DNA of 60,376 nt, from assembly GCA_040307645.1 (NCBI GenBank), contig JAWRJF010000105.1, forward strand, positions 1 through 60,376, read 5' to 3'. A model generated the notes under the pieces. The model saw only the letters and a program-made list of their open reading frames with translations. It ran no database searches and had not been told where the DNA came from. Each line of letters starts with the position of its first letter. Within the stretch, counting starts at the first letter, position 1. This document shows positions 43,570 to 51,984 of the stretch, piece by piece. Position numbers and translations under genes: made by a program. Origin of the DNA: JAVXAG01 sp040307645 (GTDB lineage Bacteria > Bacillota > Clostridia > Peptostreptococcales > Anaerovoracaceae).

Positions 43570-45339
43570 TTATAAATTATTAATGCCTTCTTCTAGTTCT
43601 TTAAGCGCAGCGTTTAACTCTTCTGGAAGCTTTTCGAATTTAGAATAGAATTCCTTAATACCTTCTATTTCTTCATTCCAAACGTCTTTATCAACAGTTA
43701 ATAACTTTTCAATAACAGCTTCAGAAATTCCAAGTCCGTCTGAATTAATATCTGATGCCTTAGGCCCATATCCTAAAGGAGTTTTTACACCTTCAACTGA
43801 ATCATCACATCTATCTAAAATCCACAATAAAACTCTTAGGTTATCACCAAATCCCGGCCATAAAAATTCACCATTTTCATCTGTTCTAAACCAGTTTACA
43901 TTGAAAATTTTAGGAGGATTAGTCATTTTCTTACCCATATCAATCCAATGCTGGAAATAATCTGCCATATTATAGCCGCAGAATGGAAGCATTGCCATAG
44001 GATCATGCCTAACAACACCAACAGCTCCATTTGCAGCTGCAGTAGTCTCTGACGCCATAATTGAACCAACAAATACTCCGTGATCCCAGTCCTTTGACTC
44101 ATATACTAAAGGTGCTGTTTTAGCTCTTCTTCCACCAAAAATAATTGCTGAAATAGGAACCCCCTCACCTGTAAAGAATTCCTCACCAATAGTAGGACAG
44201 TTTGCTGCAGGAGCTGTAAATCTTGAATTTGGATGGGCTCCCTTTTCTGTTGATGTCTTACCATTCCAAGGGTTTCCAAGCCAGTCAAGACCGTTTTCTG
44301 GTGGATTATTATCTAGTTTTTCCCACCATACTGTATTATCATCAAGATTTAATGCTACGTTAGTAAATATTGTACCTTTCTTAGTTGTCTCTAAAGCATT
44401 TGGATTTGATTTTTCATTAGTACCCGGTGCAACTCCAAAAAATCCGTTTTCTGGATTTACTGCATACAATCTTCCATCCTGGCCAATTCTTAGCCATGAA
44501 ATGTCATCTCCAATTGTAGAAATCTTATATCCTTTTTTCGCATAGTACTCTGGCGGAGTTAACATTGCAAGATTTGTTTTTCCACAAGCACTAGGGAATG
44601 CTGCACATATGTATTTAGCCTGACCCTGTGGGTTTTCTATCTTTAAGATTAACATATGTTCTGCCATCCAACCTTCTTTTTTACCAAGGTATGAACCGAT
44701 ACGTAATGCTAAGCATTTTTTACCTAAAAGTACATTTCCACCATATGCAGAATTAATAGACCAAATTGTGTTGTCCTCTGGAAAATGAGCAATATATTTT
44801 TCTTGTTCATTTATCTCTGCTTTAGAGTGTAGACATTTTGTAAACTCAGCACCATTATTTAAGGCCTCTATTATGTTTTTATTTACTCTAGTCATTATAC
44901 ACATGCTTGTAACAACATAAATAGAGTCTGTAATCTCTATACCAATTTTTTCAAAACCGCTTCCTTCAACTCCCATAGAAAAAGGAATAACATACATTGT
45001 TCTTCCCTTCATTGAACCATCAAATAGCTTTCCCATTTTTTCATACATTTCTTTAGGATCTACCCAATTGTTTGTAGGACCTGCATCTTCTTTTCTTCTA
45101 GAACAAATTACAGTTCTCTTCTCATCTCTGGCAACATCTGTTGGCTTAGTATGATAATAATAACAACCAGGAAGTTTTTCTTGATTTAATTCTAATAGTT
45201 CTCCACTTTCTAAAGCTACTTTTCTAATAGAATTAAGTTGGTCTTCACTACCGTCAACCCATACAATTTCTTCTGGTTTCGTTAATTGGGCACACTCAGA
45301 AACCCAATCTATTACTAATTGGTTTTTTATCATTGTCAT
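43570..45339 (-). CDS. pckG: Phosphoenolpyruvate carboxykinase (GTP)
   Basis: Interconverts oxaloacetate and PEP using GTP/GDP. The 589-residue length and motifs fit the GTP-type enzyme: the P-loop kinase-1 segment AFPSACGKTNLAM near 250, STIGDDISWL near 280, GFFGVAPGT near 305, and FGGRRAKTAP near 405. The ATP-type PckA has a different P-loop. AAGGAG is 10 bases before the ATG, and a good promoter lies upstream. It gives this organism a route from C4 acids to gluconeogenic PEP during growth on amino acids. It is monocistronic. Confidence 0.95.
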   Translation of the reverse strand: MTMIKNQLVIDWVSECAQLTKPEEIVWVDGSEDQLNSIRKVALESGELLELNQEKLPGCYYYHTKPTDVARDEKRTVICSRRKEDAGPTNNWVDPKEMYEKMGKLFDGSMKGRTMYVIPFSMGVEGSGFEKIGIEITDSIYVVTSMCIMTRVNKNIIEALNNGAEFTKCLHSKAEINEQEKYIAHFPEDNTIWSINSAYGGNVLLGKKCLALRIGSYLGKKEGWMAEHMLILKIENPQGQAKYICAAFPSACGKTNLAMLTPPEYYAKKGYKISTIGDDISWLRIGQDGRLYAVNPENGFFGVAPGTNEKSNPNALETTKKGTIFTNVALNLDDNTVWWEKLDNNPPENGLDWLGNPWNGKTSTEKGAHPNSRFTAPAANCPTIGEEFFTGEGVPISAIIFGGRRAKTAPLVYESKDWDHGVFVGSIMASETTAAANGAVGVVRHDPMAMLPFCGYNMADYFQHWIDMGKKMTNPPKIFNVNWFRTDENGEFLWPGFGDNLRVLLWILDRCDDSVEGVKTPLGYGPKASDINSDGLGISEAVIEKLLTVDKDVWNEEIEGIKEFYSKFEKLPEELNAALKELEEGINNL

Positions 45340-45388
45340 AAATATAAATCTCCTTTTCTCTTTTTATGAACAATTCGTAATTACTTCT

Positions 45389-45417
45389 ATTGTATCCTTT
45401 CAGCTGATGAATTTCAA
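45389..45417 (-). promoter_or_regulatory. Promoter of pckG
   Basis: Minus strand TTGAAA (45417-45412), 17 bases, TACAAT (45394-45389), about 50 bases before the ATG. Confidence 0.65.
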
Positions 45418-45505
45418 TGTTTTTGCTTTCTATAATAGCTTTTTCTACAAAATATTTAAATAGTTTATTTTATTATACAAATTTCTTAAATAAAATTAGT
45501 TTACT

Positions 45506-46339
45506 TTAAAATTTGCTATTGTAAAATCCTGCTGCAGAATTAAATATCACTTGTCTTACTGCCATAAGCTCATCCATGTCCTTACAATCTATTGCAACTG
45601 TCATTGAATCTATTCTCTTAATACCAGGTACTCTCATTGCACCATCTGCAAGGTTTACCTGCTGAAAGGTAATCTGAAGTTCAAGGTTTTTCGGTACAAC
45701 CACCGGTGCTTTTTTCTCTGCCAACATGACGGCTTTTGAAGCTACGTCTCTTAACATTTCCTGCGTCTTCTTACGTGGCAAACATTTTGCGCAGAATCTT
45801 CCTTCCGCAACTTTTACAATGACGGTTTCAACCTCACTATAGAATTTCTTTGCCTCTGCAGCAAGCGCCTGATCTCCTGTGGCCATTAGTAATGGTACAC
45901 CTTTTGAGGCTGCAAACAGGGAGTTGATCCCAAGTTCCCCATACGAATTACCGTTTACCCTTATATCTCTTATCATAGATGGGCTAAAACTATGATCCAA
46001 AATTGCATTTGCCGTTCCAAATTTAGCGTGGTAACCCAGTAAAATCAATCCATCGTAAGAACTGTCGATACTATGCACCATTGAATTTCTTCTTGTGTCG
46101 CCTCGTAAAAGCAAAGCTCTTTCATCTAACATCTCAACCCTAATATTCTGAGATATTGAATGGGAATCACATAGAACGACTTCAGTTGCACCGCCTTTAA
46201 ATGCACCTTCAATTACGGCATTGGCTTCTTCCGTCATAAAAGTTCGTGCCTGCTGATATCCAGATTCTCCATCCTCAATATCCTCAGGCGAAACAATTCC
46301 ATTAATTCCTTCTAAATCCGCAGAGATAAAAATCTTCAT
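45506..46339 (-). CDS. M55-family D-aminopeptidase (DppA-like)
   Basis: A 277-residue zinc peptidase of the DppA family, which releases D-amino acids from the N-terminus of short peptides. The conserved metal and catalytic residues are present: Asp8 and Glu10 in SADLEG, the histidine of DSHS near 60, GYHAKFG near 104 and GELGINS near 133. It ends the minus-strand ornithine island, 18 bases after orr. It may supply or recycle D-ornithine or D-alanine peptides, since orr makes D-ornithine and the thiolase pathway yields alanine; this is inference. AGAGGTG precedes the ATG. Confidence 0.88.
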   Translation of the reverse strand: MKIFISADLEGINGIVSPEDIEDGESGYQQARTFMTEEANAVIEGAFKGGATEVVLCDSHSISQNIRVEMLDERALLLRGDTRRNSMVHSIDSSYDGLILLGYHAKFGTANAILDHSFSPSMIRDIRVNGNSYGELGINSLFAASKGVPLLMATGDQALAAEAKKFYSEVETVIVKVAEGRFCAKCLPRKKTQEMLRDVASKAVMLAEKKAPVVVPKNLELQITFQQVNLADGAMRVPGIKRIDSMTVAIDCKDMDELMAVRQVIFNSAAGFYNSKF

Positions 46340-46357
46340 AGCTACACCTCTTTTCCG

Positions 46358-47446
46358 TCATATAATATATTCTCTCTCTACATAAGGGCTTGTTGCTGTC
46401 TTAAGCATACCACCATATCCAAGTTTAAATTCTACAACATCTCCAACTTTATATTCTTTTTTACATTTAGTAACATCTAATATAATATGGTCTGAGCTGC
46501 CCCCCATAATTTCGATTTCTTCATCAATAGGAGTCATGCTGCCAAGATCAGTATCTTGTTTTCCAATACCTATAATCGCTCTCTTCATTATACCTCTGTC
46601 TTCATAGTATGGTTTTTCACCGAAAGCATCAACTCCGACTTCACCAATAGGAAGAGACGGTTTTTCCTTAAGCTCTATTATCTGGGCTTCTAGAACTAAT
46701 CCATCACTTACAGTCCCTGGTAATTTAGTTTCATACGCTGTATCATTTCCAAGTAGGAAAGCCTCTCCAAGTCGTAAGTTATTAATTCCGTCTGGCATTT
46801 CTCCCTTTTCGATCAAGTAAATAGAACTTGAATTTCCACCAGAAATCATCTCTAACTTAATACTATATTTTTCTTCTATCTCCCTTGCTATGTTAACAAG
46901 GTTTGACAAATTCTCATTTTTAGGGATAATTGCACCATAGCATGTTAAATTTACGCCAATACCATATAAATTTATGTTATCCATTGACAGAATTTCCTCT
47001 ACAGCCTGGTAAATCAAATCTTTGTCCTGGAAGAAAATTCCTTCCCTTAAATCACCTAAATCTATCATCAATAAAATATTATGAACTTTTCCCACTTTTT
47101 TAGCAGCATCATTTAAAAGTCTTATTGTTGAAAGTTCTGAGTTGAAACTTAAATCAACATATTCCACAACATCCTCTACCTCGCAGTGCATTGGTATTCT
47201 AAGCAAAACAGTTTTTTTGCCATTCTTTCTCACCATGTCTGCAAAGGTTGCAATATTTTTTACTCTTGAATCTGCAACAAAATCAACATTTTCATTTTCT
47301 GCAACCATTTTTACCATTTCCTTGTCAGCACAAAGTCCTTTGGTCACAATCATTAAAGAACAATTTCCCTGCTCTTTAGTTATTTTGGCGCAAGCATTAA
47401 GATTCCCCTTAAGTTTCTCTACATTGATTATTAATTTTGGATACAT
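46358..47446 (-). CDS. orr: Ornithine racemase
   Basis: Converts L-ornithine to D-ornithine, the substrate of the 4,5-aminomutase. The 362-residue PLP enzyme of the alanine-racemase N-terminal fold has its PLP lysine at Lys36 in IVTKG, LLMIDLGDLREGIF near 125, GVNLTCYG near 160 and GGSSDHIILD near 325. Assignment to Orr rather than alanine racemase rests on the family type and its place in a complete ora/ort/ord cluster. GGAGGAG precedes the ATG. The MutL-like gene ends 21 bases upstream, so they are co-transcribed. Confidence 0.9.
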   Translation of the reverse strand: MYPKLIINVEKLKGNLNACAKITKEQGNCSLMIVTKGLCADKEMVKMVAENENVDFVADSRVKNIATFADMVRKNGKKTVLLRIPMHCEVEDVVEYVDLSFNSELSTIRLLNDAAKKVGKVHNILLMIDLGDLREGIFFQDKDLIYQAVEEILSMDNINLYGIGVNLTCYGAIIPKNENLSNLVNIAREIEEKYSIKLEMISGGNSSSIYLIEKGEMPDGINNLRLGEAFLLGNDTAYETKLPGTVSDGLVLEAQIIELKEKPSLPIGEVGVDAFGEKPYYEDRGIMKRAIIGIGKQDTDLGSMTPIDEEIEIMGGSSDHIILDVTKCKKEYKVGDVVEFKLGYGGMLKTATSPYVEREYII

Positions 47447-47467
47447 TACTAACTCCTCCTCATATAA

Positions 47468-49162
47468 TTAAATGTTTTTTCGGTTTGGACAATGTGGTCT
47501 TGTGCAATGTTTACAGTCGTGATTGCAATCACCCATGTTTTGATGCCATTTCCCTTTAACACCTTCCCCTGCAACAAGATTTTCTTTTTCAGAAGATACA
47601 TTTTTCTTCCCAGGCTTGTGGGCTCCTCCTATAGGTTCCGGATTTTTATAGGCACTCATATCTATTCCCATAGCTTCACACTCTTCAATATGTTTTCTAT
47701 AGGCTTCGTCCCTTTCTTGCTGCTCTTTTGTGACTCTATTGACTTCATCAATATATACCTTTTGTTTCTTCTCTTCTTTCTTTTCTGGGAATTTAAAATC
47801 TAAACTCTTTTCTAATAGCCTAATTGTCGCCTCTCTATACTTTTTAGATAAAACTCCAAGGGATGCCATAATGTAGTCATTGTCTACTAATATTTTAGCA
47901 TGTTCACCAGGGAACAGCATCATTCCGCTTTCATTATGCTTAGCTATATCTTTCATTATTTCTACTCGATTTTCTAAACGTGTAAGAGCTCCCCCTGTAC
48001 CAACAATATATTTTACCTGAGTTAAATCTTTTCCTTCAGCTACTGTGCTTCTTCCTGACGGCCCATAAATATATCTTATGATCCCCGCATGACGCTCAAC
48101 TGCCTTTATTACTGCCTCTTTTGTCAATCTTTCTACTAGCTTAAACTCATCTTCTGTTTTAGGTATAGCAACATAAGTTTCCAAAGTTTTATCCAAATCG
48201 ATTCCAAGGGCTTCAAACTCTTCACGTAATTTTTCTTCTCCAATAGATTCAATTACCTTCATTCTATTTACATATACACCTAAATCACCCTCTACAGTTC
48301 TCTTGGCTTTTGGTTCCGGTGATATCATTATTCTCGCTACTTGATCTGATTCAGTGGCAACTGAATGCAAGTCTGTTGTTGCTCCTCCAACGTCTAACAC
48401 AATCAAATCTCCAAGACAGTCATACAAAAGCTTTGTACATTCCATAACTGCCCCAGGAGTAGGAATTATTGGTCCTTTTACCATTTCCCTTACATGCTCC
48501 ATACCAGGTGCATGAGTAATATGTTGCTCAAAAGCGTCCTGTATAACTTTTCTACATGGTTCCACATTTAGATCATCTATCTTAGGATATACATTCTCTA
48601 CATTATATAATTGTTGACCGCTTTCTTCATCAAAAATTAATTTCATTTCTTCCTGGTTTTCAATATTCCCAGCATAAATCACAGGAATATTAAGTCCCAT
48701 ATTTCTGATCATTTCCGCATTATAAATTGCAGTATCTCGTTCTCCGTAATCTACGCCACCTGCTATTAAAATAAGGTTAGGCTTAATTTCTTTAATTTTC
48801 GCAATATCTGTTCGTCTCAGTCTCCCTGACGTTACGAAGTGTATGATTCCACCAGCTCCTAAAGCTGCTTCTTTTGCAGCCTTTGCTGTCATGTCATACA
48901 CTAGTCCGTGAACTGTCATCTTAAGCCCACCTGCAGCTGATGATGTTGCCAACATTTCTGTATACTCTAAATTGTCAATGTTCATTTTCTTGCAAAGATC
49001 ATCAATTGCACCTTGAAGACCTATTCTAACGTCACCGTCCATTACCGATGTTGGCGCCTGTCCTTGAGCCCAGAATACCGGATTGTCAGTATTAAGATCT
49101 TTAAATGCATTTACTACAGTGGTTGTTGAGCCTATTTCAGCTACTAATACATCTACTTTCAT
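47468..49162 (-). CDS. MutL-like ASKHA ATPase of the ornithine aminomutase cluster
   Basis: A 564-residue protein of the GlmL/MutL family (glutamate-mutase-associated). It has an actin-like ATPase core: VLVAEIGSTTTVVNAF at 4-19, IAGGVDYGERD near 135, VLDVGGATTDLHSV near 255, and VGTGGALT near 395. In B12 eliminases and mutases such proteins are thought to reactivate or load the cobalamin enzyme, here OraSE. Beyond about residue 450 is a charged tail ending in four cysteines at 546, 550, 553 and 558 with interspersed histidines, a possible zinc or iron-sulfur site. The ATG at 49162 has a perfect GAGGAGGG; an in-frame ATG 15 bases upstream is less likely. Confidence 0.88.
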   Translation of the reverse strand: MKVDVLVAEIGSTTTVVNAFKDLNTDNPVFWAQGQAPTSVMDGDVRIGLQGAIDDLCKKMNIDNLEYTEMLATSSAAGGLKMTVHGLVYDMTAKAAKEAALGAGGIIHFVTSGRLRRTDIAKIKEIKPNLILIAGGVDYGERDTAIYNAEMIRNMGLNIPVIYAGNIENQEEMKLIFDEESGQQLYNVENVYPKIDDLNVEPCRKVIQDAFEQHITHAPGMEHVREMVKGPIIPTPGAVMECTKLLYDCLGDLIVLDVGGATTDLHSVATESDQVARIMISPEPKAKRTVEGDLGVYVNRMKVIESIGEEKLREEFEALGIDLDKTLETYVAIPKTEDEFKLVERLTKEAVIKAVERHAGIIRYIYGPSGRSTVAEGKDLTQVKYIVGTGGALTRLENRVEIMKDIAKHNESGMMLFPGEHAKILVDNDYIMASLGVLSKKYREATIRLLEKSLDFKFPEKKEEKKQKVYIDEVNRVTKEQQERDEAYRKHIEECEAMGIDMSAYKNPEPIGGAHKPGKKNVSSEKENLVAGEGVKGKWHQNMGDCNHDCKHCTRPHCPNRKNI

Positions 49163-49237
49163 TATTGCCCTCCTCAAAATTTTATATTTATTAAGTAATA
49201 TTTCTCACATAAAACAACTTATTAATTTTATACCCCT

Positions 49238-49294
49238 TATTGTATAAATTATCTATACAATAGAAACATCTTTTCTACTCTATAGATAATTTAT
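49238..49294. repeat. Nested inverted repeats upstream of the MutL-like gene
   Basis: Two mutually exclusive perfect dyads share one arm. First, TATTGTATA (49238-49246) with TATACAATA (49254-49262), spacer 7. Second, ATAAATTATCTATA (49244-49257) with TATAGATAATTTAT (49281-49294), spacer 23. They lie between the oraE terminator and the MutL-like gene. Confidence 0.75.
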
Positions 49295-49296
49295 TT

Positions 49297-49324
49297 TAAA
49301 AAAAGGGCGGGCAAAAGCCCGCCC
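49297..49324 (-). terminator. Strong terminator after oraE
   Basis: GGGCGGGC (49305-49312), loop AAAA, GCCCGCCC (49317-49324). On the minus strand it is followed by seven T residues, the strongest intrinsic terminator in the window. It separates ord-ortA-ortB-oraS-oraE from the MutL-like, orr and D-aminopeptidase genes. Confidence 0.92.
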
Positions 49325-49368
49325 AAAATTGATCAACTATTATATTATACTCTTTCGCCAATATAATA

Positions 49369-51585
49369 CTACATTTCGCCTCTTCTTCTCATAGCTTCTT
49401 CAGCAAGGAATGTAGCTACATCAATACCATGTGAGTCTCTTCCGAAACCAGCATCGATACCGGTCTTAACTGCATCATCAGGGATAACCTGAGTACCACC
49501 TGCTGCAATAATAACCTTATCTCTGATACCTTTTTCTATTGCTAATTCGTTGATTCTCTTCATGTTTTTGTAGTGGATGTTGTCATGTGAAATAATTGTT
49601 GAAGCAAGAATTGCATCAGCATTTAATTCTATAGCAGCATCAACTAATTTTTCTACAGGAACTGAAGTGCCTAAGTAGTTTACTTTTATGCCCCATTTTT
49701 CAATTCCACCATGCTTGATGTTAATAATTTCTCTAAGTCCAACCGAATGCTCGTCTTCTCCAACTGTACCACAAACAACTACCATTGGATGTTCTTCAAA
49801 TTCTTTATAAAGAACTTCATCACTAGCATGATGTGGTTCTGGTGGAATAACTAAAGTAGTAGGATCTACATCAAAGTTAACTCTACCCTTCATTTCGATT
49901 CTAGTACCTTCAGCCTCCTGCATAACCTCTTTACTTGTTACTTCAGGATTTTCAAGACCTAGTTTTCTACCAATTTCTAAAGCTGCAGCTTCTGCAGTTC
50001 TAGTATTAGCAGGGATCATCATAGTCATAAGTACTACGCCGTCTCCACACCATTCCATTTCAGGTTTGATTGCTTCGCCTTCAAGATACTTCTTAACCTT
50101 TTCAAGTCTTACGTTTACATTATCTTCTTCATCTAACTCGTCAATGAATACGATTTTGCTTCTGTCTTCAAAAGTACATCCGCCAATTAAAGCTGCAGGG
50201 TCCTTAGGGTCTCCACCATATTGTTCAACGTTGTTGTAACCAAAGTGAGCTGTTACTGGAGCCAAATAGTCTTCTTCTCTTTCGAAGATGTATCCATAAC
50301 CAATTCCACCTTCGATTTTTCTTGCAATACCATCGCCGTTTCTTTCAGGATATTTTGCTGAATCTACAAAGAAACCTTCCTGTACTGCTTGGAAATATCC
50401 TCCAACCTCGATTATTTCTTCCATGAACAGACATGCTCTTTCCTTAATATCTCTAGCCATCTCTCTTAATGGGCCATCCTTTTTAAGTTCGATCATTTCC
50501 ATTAATCCATCCATACCGATTAAAGCTTGTTTAGCATTGTCGCAAGCTTCCATATTATAGATGTGCCAAGGAACGTTTCTTCCTTCATCCGGAGTAATTG
50601 TTGACTGGATGTCTGCACTAGTTAATTTAGAAATAAACATGTTCATAACGTGAGTTACTGTTGCTTCTCTAACTGATGAACAGATATATTTTGTGTTCTG
50701 CTGTGCTCTCATCTTGTATCTTCCACAGATATCTCTAAGTGCTACTGCATAAGGTAAGTCCATATACATACATGGAGCTGGAGTAGCTGTTGGAGGTACT
50801 GTTGATAAACTGATATTTTCAGGTTTAATACCAACTTTTTCAGAGAATAATGAGTTAATAGCATGCTGAACGATTAATTCAGGCATTACTTTCCAAGCTT
50901 CTCTCGCTGTTGCGTTAGCATTATGTGCTCCATCAATCTGAAGAATATCAGCCCATGCTAAAATTTTCTTTGATTCACAAGCGTCTACAAATGATCTTAC
51001 GCAGTTAATATCTCTGTAAAGTACGTTATACTGTGGGTCCTGGTGAGCACCATTAATTCCTTCTTCAGCAAACATTACAGCTACGTCAGGTCCTGCTACA
51101 CCAGATACATATGAATGGTAATTAATTGGACGACCAACTTCGTCTTCAATAATATCTAATGCTTTTCTCTGTGCTCTTACTTGTTTTCTTGTTACTGGAA
51201 TACCACCGATACCCTGTGGAGTACCTTCCATAAGACCATCGATGTGTGACTGGCCCATGTGTCTGATAACCATTATATGGTCAGCGCCATGCCAAGCAGC
51301 CATTCTCATTCTTCGGATGTCATCTTCAAATCTACCTGAAGCGATTTCTGTAGTAATTACTGGAAGTGGTTGTGGGTCAATATCTCCAAAATATTTTGCT
51401 GGAGGTAATGCAACACTGTTCTTTAGAGGTTCTGAACAATCTTTATATTCAAAAGGTCCCATTTTTAAGCCAGGTGCAGCCTTTCTCCAAGTCCAGCCTC
51501 TTCTTCTTGGTTCATATTTATCAAGGTCTTTTAAGATGTTTCTAACATCTAATTTTTCATTGTGTTTTAAAATCATGTCTGCCAT
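49369..51585 (-). CDS. oraE: D-ornithine 4,5-aminomutase, large subunit
   Basis: With OraS, moves the terminal amino group of D-ornithine to C4, giving 2,4-diaminopentanoate, using adenosylcobalamin and PLP. The 738-residue protein has an N-terminal TIM-barrel part and a C-terminal Rossmann-like B12 domain (about 600-730). The B12 motif DxHxxG is DEHSVG at 611-616, followed by NYLGTSVP and ASTIISHDN. By comparison with lysine 5,6-aminomutase, the PLP lysine is probably near residue 624 (NIKHGG). AGGGAGG lies in the end of oraS, two bases before the ATG after its stop, so the subunits are translated together. Cobalamin genes lie about 17 kb left. Confidence 0.96.
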   Translation of the reverse strand: MADMILKHNEKLDVRNILKDLDKYEPRRRGWTWRKAAPGLKMGPFEYKDCSEPLKNSVALPPAKYFGDIDPQPLPVITTEIASGRFEDDIRRMRMAAWHGADHIMVIRHMGQSHIDGLMEGTPQGIGGIPVTRKQVRAQRKALDIIEDEVGRPINYHSYVSGVAGPDVAVMFAEEGINGAHQDPQYNVLYRDINCVRSFVDACESKKILAWADILQIDGAHNANATAREAWKVMPELIVQHAINSLFSEKVGIKPENISLSTVPPTATPAPCMYMDLPYAVALRDICGRYKMRAQQNTKYICSSVREATVTHVMNMFISKLTSADIQSTITPDEGRNVPWHIYNMEACDNAKQALIGMDGLMEMIELKKDGPLREMARDIKERACLFMEEIIEVGGYFQAVQEGFFVDSAKYPERNGDGIARKIEGGIGYGYIFEREEDYLAPVTAHFGYNNVEQYGGDPKDPAALIGGCTFEDRSKIVFIDELDEEDNVNVRLEKVKKYLEGEAIKPEMEWCGDGVVLMTMMIPANTRTAEAAALEIGRKLGLENPEVTSKEVMQEAEGTRIEMKGRVNFDVDPTTLVIPPEPHHASDEVLYKEFEEHPMVVVCGTVGEDEHSVGLREIINIKHGGIEKWGIKVNYLGTSVPVEKLVDAAIELNADAILASTIISHDNIHYKNMKRINELAIEKGIRDKVIIAAGGTQVIPDDAVKTGIDAGFGRDSHGIDVATFLAEEAMRRRGEM

Positions 51586-51587
51586 CT

Positions 51588-51950
51588 TTATTTACCTCCC
51601 TTGAACAATGCTACTGCTTCGTCCCAGCATTTTCCTTCTGCAAGCAACTGGCTTGCTTCTCTAATTGAAATGCCTTTTTCTTTAGATAATTTATATACTA
51701 CGTGTCCAGTTCCATGTCCGATTAGACCTCTGTCCATACATCCTTCTACGATTTTTTGTGTATCAAGAGATGAAACACCCATTCTTAGTAATACTGCTCT
51801 CTCTACGGATGGTGTAGTATTTTTTCTTCCAAGTTCAAGAAGAGGGTCAACTACCTGTTCTGTTAGTTCCCAGAATCTGTTGTAAAGTTCTTCGTCAGAA
51901 AGGTTAGCAATGTGCTTTCTTCTTTCTGCAAAATCGTCTGCTCTTTTCAT
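51588..51950 (-). CDS. oraS: D-ornithine 4,5-aminomutase, small subunit
   Basis: A 120-residue partner subunit of OraE. The sequence is helical and matches OraS in length, with conserved-looking segments LSDEELYNRFWELTEQVVDPLLELG and GHGTGHVVYKLSKEKG read in pieces. It has no cofactor motif of its own; the large subunit binds both cofactors. AAAGGAG precedes the ATG. It is 34 bases after ortB and two before oraE. Confidence 0.95.
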   Translation of the reverse strand: MKRADDFAERRKHIANLSDEELYNRFWELTEQVVDPLLELGRKNTTPSVERAVLLRMGVSSLDTQKIVEGCMDRGLIGHGTGHVVYKLSKEKGISIREASQLLAEGKCWDEAVALFKGGK

Positions 51951-51984
51951 TCTTTTTCTCCTTTAAAAATATATGGGATTTAAA

